Source: Comamonadaceae bacterium (GTDB taxonomy: Bacteria; Pseudomonadota; Gammaproteobacteria; Burkholderiales; Burkholderiaceae_C). Taken from it: a stretch of 59,302 nucleotides of DNA. The position numbers and the translations under genes are program-made. Below the pieces are notes generated by a model. The model searched no databases, had not been told where the DNA came from, and was given only the letters and a program-made list of their open reading frames with translations. The stretch lies in NCBI GenBank assembly GCA_027486555.1, contig JAIXOX010000050.1, positions 1 through 59,302 of the forward strand, written 5' to 3'. Shown one piece after another: positions 34,023 through 42,619 of this stretch; within the stretch, counting starts at the first letter, position 1; each line of letters starts with the position of its first letter.

Positions 34023-34048
34023 ATTCGGCTGTAAATTTTAAATCTTGA
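34023..34048 (-). promoter_or_regulatory. Sigma-28 promoter of flgM-flgN
   Basis: On the minus strand TCAAG (34044-34048), 14 bases, GCCGAAT (34023-34029). It lies between flgA and flgM, so flgM-flgN can be expressed late and independently of flgA. Confidence 0.78.
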
Positions 34049-34088
34049 GCTCAAAAGGCGTATTTCGACAATTAAACAATCAAACACA

Positions 34089-34922
34089 TCAAAGACCTTG
34101 GACCAAATTGGGGCCTTTGACCAATCCAGTCAGTATTCGCCCTGAATCGTTGTTTTTAAGTTTGATCTGTTCGCCATAACGGCCGTCTTGCTGGGCTTCG
34201 ACCCGGGCAGATATTTGAAAACCCGGTGCTTGCCCGATCGACAGCAGCACCATCTGGCCTCTTTTGACCAAAATGATGGGGCGGATGTCTTGGCTGCGCA
34301 AGGGGGTATCAGGGGGCACATCGCGCAACAATTCGACGTACATCACTTGGGACACTTGCTCCAGCACCTTGACGGGCAGCCCTTGCGCATCCATTTCGGC
34401 CAGCCGCACATGTTCAGCGTTCAAGGTCATGCCGCGACGCAGCGGCATGCTGGCCACCAGCACTTGGCGTTTTTCTGGGGGCTTGGGGGCGGCCTGAGTC
34501 GGAGGCTTGGGGGCAGCCTGAGTCGGGGGCGGTACGGGCGCACGAGCGGGCAGACTCACCCGCACATACACCTGCCATTCGGGCTGGGGGCAGCGAACGC
34601 GGACAGTTTCGGGGCGTGAAAAAGGCAAGTCCATGTTCAAGGGCACGCTGCAGGCGCGCACTTGCAGCCGAGGGTCCAGCGGTGCCAGCACCACCTTGTC
34701 TGGATCGACCGACTGGCTTTGTGCAACCCATTCGACCACGGCTTTTTGCATTGCTTCGGCAGGGGCGTCTGGCTGTGCACGGGTGTTGGCCACAGCAAAG
34801 AAGCTGGAAAAACACAACAAAGCCCCGAACCACAGACCTCGAATGGCGACTGGGTCCCAAAGTCGGCACAGCATTTGCTTGTTGGACTTGGTGTGTGTGG
34901 AAGTTTTGACGTTGCTCATCAT
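34089..34922 (-). CDS. flgA: Flagellar basal body P-ring formation chaperone FlgA
   Basis: The 277-residue protein has a signal sequence (LWFGALLCFSSFFAVANTRA), an N-terminal wedge domain, and C-terminal SAF and beta-clip domains with VASMPLRRGMTL, DVPPDTPLRSQDI and GRILTGLVKGPNLVQ. FlgA is a periplasmic chaperone for FlgI P-ring assembly. The start ATG at 34922 has AGGA 7 bases upstream; a GTG two codons earlier is possible. The linker carries a duplicated APKPPTQ-like unit. The gene is divergent from the LysM-lysozyme-like gene. Confidence 0.92.
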   Translation of the reverse strand: MMSNVKTSTHTKSNKQMLCRLWDPVAIRGLWFGALLCFSSFFAVANTRAQPDAPAEAMQKAVVEWVAQSQSVDPDKVVLAPLDPRLQVRACSVPLNMDLPFSRPETVRVRCPQPEWQVYVRVSLPARAPVPPPTQAAPKPPTQAAPKPPEKRQVLVASMPLRRGMTLNAEHVRLAEMDAQGLPVKVLEQVSQVMYVELLRDVPPDTPLRSQDIRPIILVKRGQMVLLSIGQAPGFQISARVEAQQDGRYGEQIKLKNNDSGRILTGLVKGPNLVQGL

Positions 34923-34983
34923 GTCCACATCCTAAGCAAAAAGAGACCAGGCTCCAAAACTCTACAGAAAATGACCTTCTGAT

Positions 34984-36126
34984 ATGACACCCATGCTGCC
35001 CCCATTCACCAGCCAGCCCGGGCTGAACCCTGCCGACCTGACCGGCAGAAACGACATTTTGTCCACTTTGGGACGCACGCCAGCATTTGGTCAGATGATG
35101 GCCCAGGTGACCCAGCGACCGGGCTTGGTGCAAGTCCAAGCGGGGGACACCTTGATTGGTTTGGTCAAAGCCCAATACGCGCAGAACCAACTGCCGATTT
35201 CAGAAGGCCAGGCCATGCGTCTGGCGCACCAAGTGGCCGCTCACAATGGCATCGGCAACCCCAACATGATCCAGACCGGCCAAAAAGTCGATTTTTCAGG
35301 CTTGCCGATGTCCGACCTGCTGCGTGCCGGTTACTCGGGGCCCTTGGACTTGAATGTACGCAGCACCCAGGCACTGAGCAAACTGAGTCCATCCATCGCG
35401 TCGGCACCCCCAACTTCGACCATGAAGGCCTTGGCTGCCCGACCCGTTACCCAGGCCAAAGCATCTTCCAGCAGCGTTGGCCATCCGATTTTGGACCGCA
35501 CCTTGGAGCGGGCCGTGGCCAAGGGCTTTGTTGCAGCCGCCGAGGTGCCCGCGGTGCGCAACAAGGTGCTGACCCTGGCACAGCGCTACAACTTCAAACC
35601 CGATGACTTTGCACGCCTGACCCTGATGGAAAGTGGCGGCATGAACCCGCAAGCGAGCAATGGCAACTGCCACGGCATCATCCAGTTTTGCAATGGCCCC
35701 AACCGGGGCGCGGCCTCGGTGGGTTTCAAAGACAACCCACGCGACATTTTGAACATGGGTTTGCTGCAACAGCTGGACCTGGTGGACCGCTATTTCTCGC
35801 AAGCCGGTCTGCGCGGCCAGGGCCCTGCATTGGGTTTGGATGATTTGTATCTGGCGGTGCTGACCCCCGCCGCGCGCCAGGAAACCCGCCCTGATGCCCC
35901 CTTGCCCATTGCCGGGCCACAAGCGCGTTACCTGCATGTGGACCAAAACACGCAAGCCCCGATCACACGCAACTCGATCCTGGCTGGGCTGCACAGCTTG
36001 ACCCAGAGCCTGCTGCCCATGACCGCCAAGCCGCCTGCTGGCGCTGCGCTGGGTGTGCCGGGCAAGAACCAGGTGGCACGTCTGTACAACGAGGTGGGCA
36101 GCAACCCGCCCACCAGCTTGCGCTGA
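34984..36126 (+). CDS. LysM and lysozyme-like (lytic transglycosylase fold) protein, putative flagellar muramidase
   Basis: The 380-residue protein has a LysM-like domain at about 46-105 (VQVQAGDTLIGLVKAQY, MIQTGQKVDFSGL) and a lysozyme/SLT-like domain at about 170-320. A candidate catalytic glutamate lies in LTLMESGGMNPQASN, with GIIQF downstream, as in goose-lysozyme-type folds. It has no signal peptide, so export through the flagellar gate, as for FlgJ, is possible. The FlgJ in this cluster lacks its muramidase half, so this gene may supply the missing cell-wall-cutting activity. It precedes flgB by 206 bp. Confidence 0.78.
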   Translation: MTPMLPPFTSQPGLNPADLTGRNDILSTLGRTPAFGQMMAQVTQRPGLVQVQAGDTLIGLVKAQYAQNQLPISEGQAMRLAHQVAAHNGIGNPNMIQTGQKVDFSGLPMSDLLRAGYSGPLDLNVRSTQALSKLSPSIASAPPTSTMKALAARPVTQAKASSSSVGHPILDRTLERAVAKGFVAAAEVPAVRNKVLTLAQRYNFKPDDFARLTLMESGGMNPQASNGNCHGIIQFCNGPNRGAASVGFKDNPRDILNMGLLQQLDLVDRYFSQAGLRGQGPALGLDDLYLAVLTPAARQETRPDAPLPIAGPQARYLHVDQNTQAPITRNSILAGLHSLTQSLLPMTAKPPAGAALGVPGKNQVARLYNEVGSNPPTSLR

Positions 36127-36227
36127 GCAGCGGCAAATGATGGCCGCAGGACTTTGCCGATGACAACAAATTGCCGCTGGCCTGTGCTTTCGCCTCGAAA
36201 CATGCAGGCAAAGTCCACCAAACAAGG

Positions 36228-36244
36228 TTGGCATCAAATTTGCT
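36228..36244 (+). promoter_or_regulatory. Sigma-54 promoter of the flgB operon
   Basis: TTGGCATCAAATTTGCT gives GG at 36230-36231, GC at 36242-36243, with 10 bases between, and good matches to TGGCAY and TTGCT. The flgB start codon is 89 bases downstream. Confidence 0.75.
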
Positions 36245-36332
36245 GATATCGAAGTCAAGCGGCTCATCTTGAGCCAATCGGGTCAAAAGTTTGGCCCACC
36301 ACGAACCTCGAACCGTCTCATCAGGAGTTCAG

Positions 36333-36722
36333 ATGAATTTGCTCAACCAAGCACTGGGCGTGCACGAACAAGCTTTGAAGGTCAAAAGTCAACGCCTTGA
36401 AGTGTTGGCACAGAACATCGCCAACGCCGACACCCCCAACTACAAATCGCGGGACATCGACTTCAAGGCCGTGATGAAAGAGACCCAGCAGCACGACACG
36501 GCCATGCATGCCACGAGCAAAGGCCACTTTGCCTCGGGCCAAGGCCTGAACGACGAAGGCATGCTCTACCGCGTCCCCTTCAACACCGCCATTGACGGCA
36601 ACACCGTCGAGATGAGCGTGGAGCAAGCCCATTACGGTAAGGCCGCAGCTGACTACCAAGCCACGCTGAATTTTCTGGAAAACCGCATCAGCGGCATTCG
36701 CAAAGCCTTAAGAGGAGACTGA
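36333..36722 (+). CDS. flgB: Flagellar proximal rod protein FlgB
   Basis: The 129-residue protein has the rod signature LEVLAQNIANADTPNYKSRDIDF near its N-terminus (from residue ~22) and a C-terminal amphipathic helix. The rod signature and length are typical of FlgB. The ATG at 36333 follows AGGAG; the longer open frame upstream is non-coding. It starts the operon flgB-flgL. Confidence 0.96.
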   Translation: MNLLNQALGVHEQALKVKSQRLEVLAQNIANADTPNYKSRDIDFKAVMKETQQHDTAMHATSKGHFASGQGLNDEGMLYRVPFNTAIDGNTVEMSVEQAHYGKAAADYQATLNFLENRISGIRKALRGD

Positions 36723-36724
36723 GC

Positions 36725-37150
36725 ATGAGCATGGACAATATTTTTGGCATTGCAGGCACAGCGCTGAACGCGCAGTTGACCCGCATGAACTCCACCGCCT
36801 CCAACCTCGCCAACGTCGGCACGGTGTCGTCCAGCGAACAAGACGCTTTTCGCGGCAAGCGCCCGGTCTTCAAAGCCCTGATGAACTCGGAGATGACCAA
36901 CAGCGGTGCGCAATATGTCGGCGGTGTCAAGGTCGCGCGCATGGTCGACGATGCCGCCCCCCCCCGGCGCGTCTCCGACCCCAAAAACCCCATGGCCGAT
37001 GCAGACGGCTACGTCTACCAATCGAACGTGAACGAAGTGACCGAAATGGTCGAAATGATGGCCGCAGCTCGGTCTTACCAAAACAACGTCGAAGTGATCA
37101 ACACAGCGCGTCAACTCATGATGCGCACCCTGGACATCAGCAAGGTCTGA
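36725..37150 (+). CDS. flgC: Flagellar proximal rod protein FlgC
   Basis: The 141-residue protein begins MSMDNIFGIAGTALNAQ and carries the rod motif MNSTASNLANVGTVS and the C-terminal NVNEVTEMVEMMAAARSYQN, matching FlgC. It builds the proximal rod with FlgB, FlgF and FliE. It starts 2 bases after the flgB stop codon with a GAGGAG-like site inside flgB. Confidence 0.97.
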   Translation: MSMDNIFGIAGTALNAQLTRMNSTASNLANVGTVSSSEQDAFRGKRPVFKALMNSEMTNSGAQYVGGVKVARMVDDAAPPRRVSDPKNPMADADGYVYQSNVNEVTEMVEMMAAARSYQNNVEVINTARQLMMRTLDISKV

Positions 37151-37164
37151 ACAGAAAGCACGCC

Positions 37165-37860
37165 ATGGCCATCAACACCACTAACACCACCTCATCGAGC
37201 TTGCTCAAAAACGTTTCGCGTTACGAAGACGTCAAAGACCAAGCCAAAAAAACCAACGAAGAAATGGGCAAGCAGGAATTCCTGACCCTGTTCACAGCCC
37301 AGTTGCAAAACCAAAACCCACTGGAGCCCGTCAAGAACGAAGCTTTTGTGGCCCAACTGGCACAGTTCTCCCAACTTGAAGCATTGACCAACATGCAGAC
37401 CTCGTTGGACAGTTTTGTCACCTCCATGTCCAACGAGCGCATGCTGGGCAGCGCTGCCTTGATTGGCAAAAAAGTGGCCATCACCGACACCCCCACACAG
37501 CTCACCGCTGGCGCAACGATGGATGCCACTTTGGACCTGCCCACGGGTGCCAGCGGCGTGCAGATCAGTGTGCAAGACAAGCAAGGCCGCGTGGTGAAAA
37601 ACCTGGTCGAAGGACCCCAACTGCCCGGCGCTGTGACCATTCAGTGGAATGGAAAAGACTCGGCTGAAAACCCTGTGCCCACAGGCCTTTACAGCTTGAG
37701 CGCCACCGCGGTCGTGAACGGTCAAACCGTCAAAGTCCCGGTCAGCACCTTGTCTACTGTGCGCGCCATCTCCACCAACCCGGCCGACGGCAGCGTCAGC
37801 GTCGAAGTCGATGGCGGCAAAACCATGCTGCTGAGCGACGTCAAGCGCGTGGGCAGTTGA
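37165..37860 (+). CDS. flgD: Flagellar hook cap/assembly protein FlgD
   Basis: The 231-residue protein has the conserved N-terminal KQEFLTLFTAQLQNQNPLEP segment and a C-terminal FlgD Ig/Tudor-like part (GVQISVQDKQGRVVKNL, WNGKDSAENPVPTGLYSL). FlgD caps the growing hook and directs FlgE polymerisation. It lies 14 bp after flgC and 53 bp before flgE. Confidence 0.96.
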   Translation: MAINTTNTTSSSLLKNVSRYEDVKDQAKKTNEEMGKQEFLTLFTAQLQNQNPLEPVKNEAFVAQLAQFSQLEALTNMQTSLDSFVTSMSNERMLGSAALIGKKVAITDTPTQLTAGATMDATLDLPTGASGVQISVQDKQGRVVKNLVEGPQLPGAVTIQWNGKDSAENPVPTGLYSLSATAVVNGQTVKVPVSTLSTVRAISTNPADGSVSVEVDGGKTMLLSDVKRVGS

Positions 37861-37913
37861 GATCGCAAGCCCCCTAAAAATTCACACCCACCGCATTTCA
37901 GGAGCCCTTCACC

Positions 37914-40250
37914 ATGTCTTTTTACACCTCACTCACCGGTCTGAATTCGGCCGCATCGCAACTGTCGGTCACTTCCAACAACATTGCCAACGTCGGCACC
38001 TCGGGCTTCAAGCGCTCAAGGGCTGATTTTGGTGACATTTTTGCCACCTCCCCGCTGCAAAAGTCGTCCAGCAACGTGGGCCAGGGCGTCTTGCTCAAGC
38101 AAGTGACCCAAGAATTCACACAAGGCAACATCTCGACATCGGGCAACTCGCTGGACCTGGCCATCACGGGCGACGGCTTCTTCACCCTGAAAACGCCTGA
38201 AGGTCTGCAAGACGTCTACACCCGCAACGGCAGCTTCACTCTGAATGACCAAAACAACGTGGTCAACGCCACAGGCCAGCGCTTGATGGCCGCATCGGTG
38301 GACTCGTCCGGCAAAGCCGATCTGACCAACCTGAATGTGCTGACCATCCCGCCCAAAACCATCGGCGAAGCGGTGGAAACCACCAAAATCCAGTTAGGCC
38401 TGAACCTGCCCGCCGACTCAGAGGTGATCACCGCTGACTTTGACCGCACCAAGCCCAACACCTACAACAAAAGCACCGCACTGACGGTGTACGACAGTGG
38501 CGGCAATGGCTACTTGGCATCGGCTTATTACGTCAAGACCGAAAGTCCCTCGAACGAAAGCCCATTTGCCAAGTGGCAAACCTACTTTTTTGTGGGTGAC
38601 ACCCAAGTCAAACCGGCGCTCCAGCAAGCCACCGATGTGCTGGGAAGCCAATTGTTTGTCAACAAATACGGCGACGTCTTGCCCAAGGGTGATCCGCGTG
38701 TGGTGCCCAGCTCCGGCACCACCGAGATGTATTCGCTGGACCAACTGACCGACACCCGCGCCTCTGCGCCAGCCACGGCCGTGGGCAGTCCTTTGACCGC
38801 CGCCAACTTCACGGCCGGCGCATTGCAAAACGTCACTGGCGCATTGACCTTTGACATCAACGTCGACGGTGACGCTCAAGCGCGAACCGTCACCCTGAAT
38901 TTGCAAGCCAGCGACTCAGACCCTCTGGCATTGGCAAGCCGCCTTGAAACCGCCATCAACAACCTGCTCGGTGCATCGGCCGATACGCCCGACGTCGCCG
39001 CAACCCTCGACGTCAACGAGTTCAAGAAAAATGCGCGCTATGGCGTCACGGTCAACTTTGACCCTACCACCTCCAGCTTCTCCATCGCCTCTGGCACCAC
39101 CGGTGACACGTCCAGCATCGCCATCACGAATGCCAACGGCAAAGCCATCGACCTGATGGGTCTGGCCGCCTCGGACAAGCTGACCGTGGCCGCCTCCACC
39201 TCAGAAGCGCTGCGCGGCAAGCCCAGCGAGCCCGCTGTCTTGCGTGGCGACGTCATGACCATCAACACCAGCAAAAGCTTGTTGATCACCTCTGCCAACA
39301 AAGACTTCAGGGTCTCAGTGGATGGCGTGGCCTCCACCATCGAGCTGCCCTTCCCCACCACCTACACCAACATTGACGCCTTCACCACGGACTTGCAGAC
39401 CAGGATCAATGCGATCGTGGACCCCGTTACCGGCCAAAAGGTTTCTGGCGTCACCGTGGGTTTTGACGCCCAAACCAAACAACTGAGCTTCAGCACAGCC
39501 ACCACCGGCGACAACGCGGCCATTCAGGTCAGTGGTTCGGCCGAATGGGGTTTGGCGAACACAGAAATGCAGTTCGGCTCGACCACCGAATGGAAGAAAC
39601 TGACCCAGTTCACACAAAACGGCGCGCCTCAGTATGTCAAAAACGGCCTGCAAACCGAGGATGCCGCGGGTTTGTCAGACACCACCGAATGGTGGCCCGT
39701 GTACCTGGACCGTGGTGAGCTGACTTTTGACCTGGCCGGCAGAGCGGTCTCGCCATTGACTTCACTGCCTTTTGAAACCACTTTCTTGCAAGGCGGCAAG
39801 GGTGCCCTGACCTTGTCGATCGACTTGACCAAGTCCACCCAGTACTCCAGCGCTTTTGCCGTCCTGTCACAAAGCCAAAATGGCGCACCCGAGGGTGAGC
39901 TAATGGGCTTGAAAATTGGTCCTGATGGCTTGGTCAACGCCACCTATTCCAACGGATCGCAAGCCTCTTTGGGCAAGATCGTGCTGTCCAACTTCTCCAG
40001 CCCTTCCGGCCTGCGCCAAGTGGGTGATGCGAGCTATTTGGCCGATGCCGCTTCAGGGGCGGCCAAGATCGGCGAAGCAGGCTCGGCCGGTTTCGGCTCC
40101 ATCCGGGCCGGTGCCACCGAACGTGCCAACGTGGACCTGACCCAAGAGTTGGTGGACCTGATCACTGCCCAGCGCAACTTCCAGGCCAACGCCAAAGCCA
40201 TTGAAACCAGCTCCACCATGACCAGCGCCATCATCAACATCCGTTCTTGA
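37914..40250 (+). CDS. flgE: Flagellar hook protein FlgE, extra long
   Basis: The 778-residue protein has the D0/D1 motifs at both ends: SFYTSLTGLNSAASQLSVTS and SNNIANVGTSGFKRSRADF at the N-terminus, and VDLTQELVDLITAQRNFQAN with AIETSSTMTSAIINIRS at the C-terminus. FlgE polymerises into the hook. Enterobacterial FlgE has about 400 residues; here roughly 370 extra residues sit in the outer domains, with threonine-serine-alanine-rich beta segments (about residues 280-580). A GGAG site precedes the start. Confidence 0.96.
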   Translation: MSFYTSLTGLNSAASQLSVTSNNIANVGTSGFKRSRADFGDIFATSPLQKSSSNVGQGVLLKQVTQEFTQGNISTSGNSLDLAITGDGFFTLKTPEGLQDVYTRNGSFTLNDQNNVVNATGQRLMAASVDSSGKADLTNLNVLTIPPKTIGEAVETTKIQLGLNLPADSEVITADFDRTKPNTYNKSTALTVYDSGGNGYLASAYYVKTESPSNESPFAKWQTYFFVGDTQVKPALQQATDVLGSQLFVNKYGDVLPKGDPRVVPSSGTTEMYSLDQLTDTRASAPATAVGSPLTAANFTAGALQNVTGALTFDINVDGDAQARTVTLNLQASDSDPLALASRLETAINNLLGASADTPDVAATLDVNEFKKNARYGVTVNFDPTTSSFSIASGTTGDTSSIAITNANGKAIDLMGLAASDKLTVAASTSEALRGKPSEPAVLRGDVMTINTSKSLLITSANKDFRVSVDGVASTIELPFPTTYTNIDAFTTDLQTRINAIVDPVTGQKVSGVTVGFDAQTKQLSFSTATTGDNAAIQVSGSAEWGLANTEMQFGSTTEWKKLTQFTQNGAPQYVKNGLQTEDAAGLSDTTEWWPVYLDRGELTFDLAGRAVSPLTSLPFETTFLQGGKGALTLSIDLTKSTQYSSAFAVLSQSQNGAPEGELMGLKIGPDGLVNATYSNGSQASLGKIVLSNFSSPSGLRQVGDASYLADAASGAAKIGEAGSAGFGSIRAGATERANVDLTQELVDLITAQRNFQANAKAIETSSTMTSAIINIRS

Positions 40251-40291
40251 AGCCCTGAATCGCCCCTGACTGAAACCTCGAGAACACCACC

Positions 40292-41053
40292 ATGGACCGC
40301 CTTGTCTTTACCTCCAATGCCACCATCAAAGAGCAGGCCACAGCACGCCAGGTGCTGGTCAACGACTTGGCCAACGTGTCCACGGTGGGCTTCAAAAGCA
40401 GCTACGACGTGGCCTTGCAATCGGTCAAGGTCGAGGGCCCGGGCTTTGAGTCGCGCTTCGTGGTTCAAAGCATTGCCCGCGACCTTCTGCGCATGGATCC
40501 CGGCCCTGTTATGGCCACGGGCCGCCCTTTGGATGTGGCCATGGCAGGCACCACCGTCCTCTCAGTCCAGGCCCCCAATGGGGATTTGACTTTCACGCGC
40601 CGGGGAGACCTGAGGGTGAACATCCAGGGTCAACTCGAAAATGGCTCCGGTCACATGGTCTTGGGAGATGCCGGGCCCATCACCATACCGCCAGGCTTTT
40701 TGGTCAACATCACGCCTGACGGCAACGTTTTTGCCAAGGACCCGGCCCAAGTCGAGCCAGTCCCCGACCTCCTGATTGACCGTTTGCGTCTGCGGGACAC
40801 CACCGGCGTCAGCCTGGCCCGCCGCGAGGATGGTTTGTTCAAGATATCCGAACAACCCGATGGCACAGACCTGGAAGTCACCGACCGATTGCCACAACTG
40901 ATTCCGCGCGCTTTGGAAGGCAGCAATGTCAGTGCCATCGAGGCCATGACCCGCTTGATCGACCAGTCGCGCAGTTTTGAAACCCAAGTACGCGTCATCA
41001 AGGAAATGAAAGGACTCGACGAGTCCGGCACTTCCATGATGACAACCGCTTAA
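40292..41053 (+). CDS. flgF: Flagellar proximal rod protein FlgF
   Basis: The 253-residue protein has MDRLVFTSNATIKEQATARQ and VLVNDLANVSTVGFKSS, then a GRPLDVAMAG segment and a C-terminal coil (NVSAIEAMTRLIDQSRSFE). These features match FlgF, which sits between the proximal rod and FlgG. It lies between flgE and flgG in the normal order. Confidence 0.94.
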   Translation: MDRLVFTSNATIKEQATARQVLVNDLANVSTVGFKSSYDVALQSVKVEGPGFESRFVVQSIARDLLRMDPGPVMATGRPLDVAMAGTTVLSVQAPNGDLTFTRRGDLRVNIQGQLENGSGHMVLGDAGPITIPPGFLVNITPDGNVFAKDPAQVEPVPDLLIDRLRLRDTTGVSLARREDGLFKISEQPDGTDLEVTDRLPQLIPRALEGSNVSAIEAMTRLIDQSRSFETQVRVIKEMKGLDESGTSMMTTA

Positions 41054-41071
41054 ACCGAACAGGAGAACACC

Positions 41072-41860
41072 ATGGATGCATCAATGTGGATTGCCAAGAC
41101 CGGCCTCGACGCGCAACAGACGCGCATGTCGGTCATTTCGAACAACCTGGCCAACGTGAACACCACGGGCTACAAGCGCGACCGCGCCAACTTCGAGGAC
41201 ATGCTCTACCAAAATTTGCGTCAACCCGGCGCGCAGGTCACGGCCGATACACAAGCCCCCACAGGCCTCATGATGGGCACGGGTGTGCGCATTGTGGCCA
41301 CCGAAAAGACCCACACCCAGGGCAGCTTTGTCACCACCAAAAACGCACTCGACTTGGCGGTGCAAGGTGACGGCTTTTTTCAGATCAACCAGCCTGACGG
41401 CACAGTGGCTTACACGCGTGACGGCAACTTCAAAATGTCGTCCACGGGTGTGCTGGTCACCTCCAATGGCGCACCGCTGGGACAAGAGCCCATCACCATT
41501 CCGCCCAACGTGGCCAGCATCTCGATCGGCCAGGATGGCGCGGTCTCGGCAGTCCCCGCTGCCGGTGGGGCCCCTGTGGTGCTGGGCCAAATTAATTTGG
41601 CCCGTTTTGCCAACCCAGCTGGCCTGCAAGCCATGGGCCAAAACTTGTACAAAGAAACCACTGCCAGTGGTGCACCCATCGTGACCCCCGCCGGCTTGGA
41701 GGGTGCAGGCAAGCTGATGCAAGGCGCGCTCGAGGCTTCAAACGTCAACGTGGTCGAGGAAATGGTCAACATGATCGAGACCCAACGCGCCTACGAAATC
41801 AACTCCAAAGCCATCTCGGCCGTGGACGGCATGCTGCGCTTCTTGAACAACAACATGTGA
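41072..41860 (+). CDS. flgG: Flagellar distal rod protein FlgG
   Basis: The 262-residue protein begins MDASMWIAKTGLDAQQTRM with MSVISNNLANVNTTGYKRDR, contains FEDMLYQNLRQPGAQ, the FlgG-specific loop that makes the rod straight, and ends NMIETQRAYEINSKAISAVD. Length 262 is standard. AGGAGA precedes the ATG. Confidence 0.97.
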   Translation: MDASMWIAKTGLDAQQTRMSVISNNLANVNTTGYKRDRANFEDMLYQNLRQPGAQVTADTQAPTGLMMGTGVRIVATEKTHTQGSFVTTKNALDLAVQGDGFFQINQPDGTVAYTRDGNFKMSSTGVLVTSNGAPLGQEPITIPPNVASISIGQDGAVSAVPAAGGAPVVLGQINLARFANPAGLQAMGQNLYKETTASGAPIVTPAGLEGAGKLMQGALEASNVNVVEEMVNMIETQRAYEINSKAISAVDGMLRFLNNNM

Positions 41861-41867
41861 TTGCGCC

Positions 41868-42593
41868 ATGAAAAACGCCCTGCCCCTGATGCTCAAAGTC
41901 GCCGCCCTGGCGGTCACAGCCCTGTCTCTGGGCGCTTGCACCACGCCCGCGCCCATGGCCCATTCACCCGAGTTTTCGCCCGTGATGCCCGCCGTGGTCG
42001 AAAAACCCCGAATGGCCACGGGTGGCATTTACAACGGCCGCATGAGCGACAACTTTTTTGGCCGCACACGCAATTACCGGGTGGGCGATGTGATCACCGT
42101 GGACCTCAATGAATCCACCCAAGCCGGTCGGCAACAAATCAACAACCTCAGCCGCGAGGCCGCCAACGATGTGGTGCCCTCGGGTCTGACCAACCGGCTC
42201 GCTGGCGCGGCCCTGCCCACCAAAATCTTGGGCACCCGACTCGAAGGGGCTCTGGGTGGCCTGAACCTCAACAGCGCCACCATCGAAAGCTCCGGCAAAG
42301 GCACCGCCGACCAACGCGCCAGCCTGAGCGGCTCGGTCACCGTCACGGTCACCGAAGTGCTGCCCAACGGCAACCTCATGGTGCGCGGCGAAAAACAACT
42401 GGCCCTGACCGAGGGGGCCGAGGTCATCCAGGTCAGCGGCATCATCCGCCCCGACGATGTCTCGCCCAACAACGTGGTGCAGTCTCGCCGCCTGGCCAAC
42501 GCCCAAATCGCCTACCGGGGTTCGGGTGACATGGCCAACGCCACCAAAGCTGGCTGGGGCACCCGTGCATTGTTCAGCCTTTGGCCCTTTTAA
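41868..42593 (+). CDS. flgH: Flagellar L-ring lipoprotein FlgH
   Basis: The 241-residue protein has a lipobox (LSLGAC, Cys near residue 25) and FlgH segments: MSDNFFGRTRNYRVGDVITV, GSVTVTVTEVLPNGNLMVRG and RPDDVSPNNVVQSRRLANA. It forms the L ring in the outer membrane. It starts 7 bp after flgG. Confidence 0.97.
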   Translation: MKNALPLMLKVAALAVTALSLGACTTPAPMAHSPEFSPVMPAVVEKPRMATGGIYNGRMSDNFFGRTRNYRVGDVITVDLNESTQAGRQQINNLSREAANDVVPSGLTNRLAGAALPTKILGTRLEGALGGLNLNSATIESSGKGTADQRASLSGSVTVTVTEVLPNGNLMVRGEKQLALTEGAEVIQVSGIIRPDDVSPNNVVQSRRLANAQIAYRGSGDMANATKAGWGTRALFSLWPF

Positions 42594-42619
42594 CGCACCG
42601 ACAACCCCAAGGACTGGCC

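Noticed and set aside
34930..34960. Sigma-54-like promoter for flgA on the minus strand (TGGTCTCTTTTTGCT)
   Set aside because: GG and GC are only 9 bases apart instead of 10, a spacing that normally abolishes sigma-54 recognition. I therefore do not list it as a feature.
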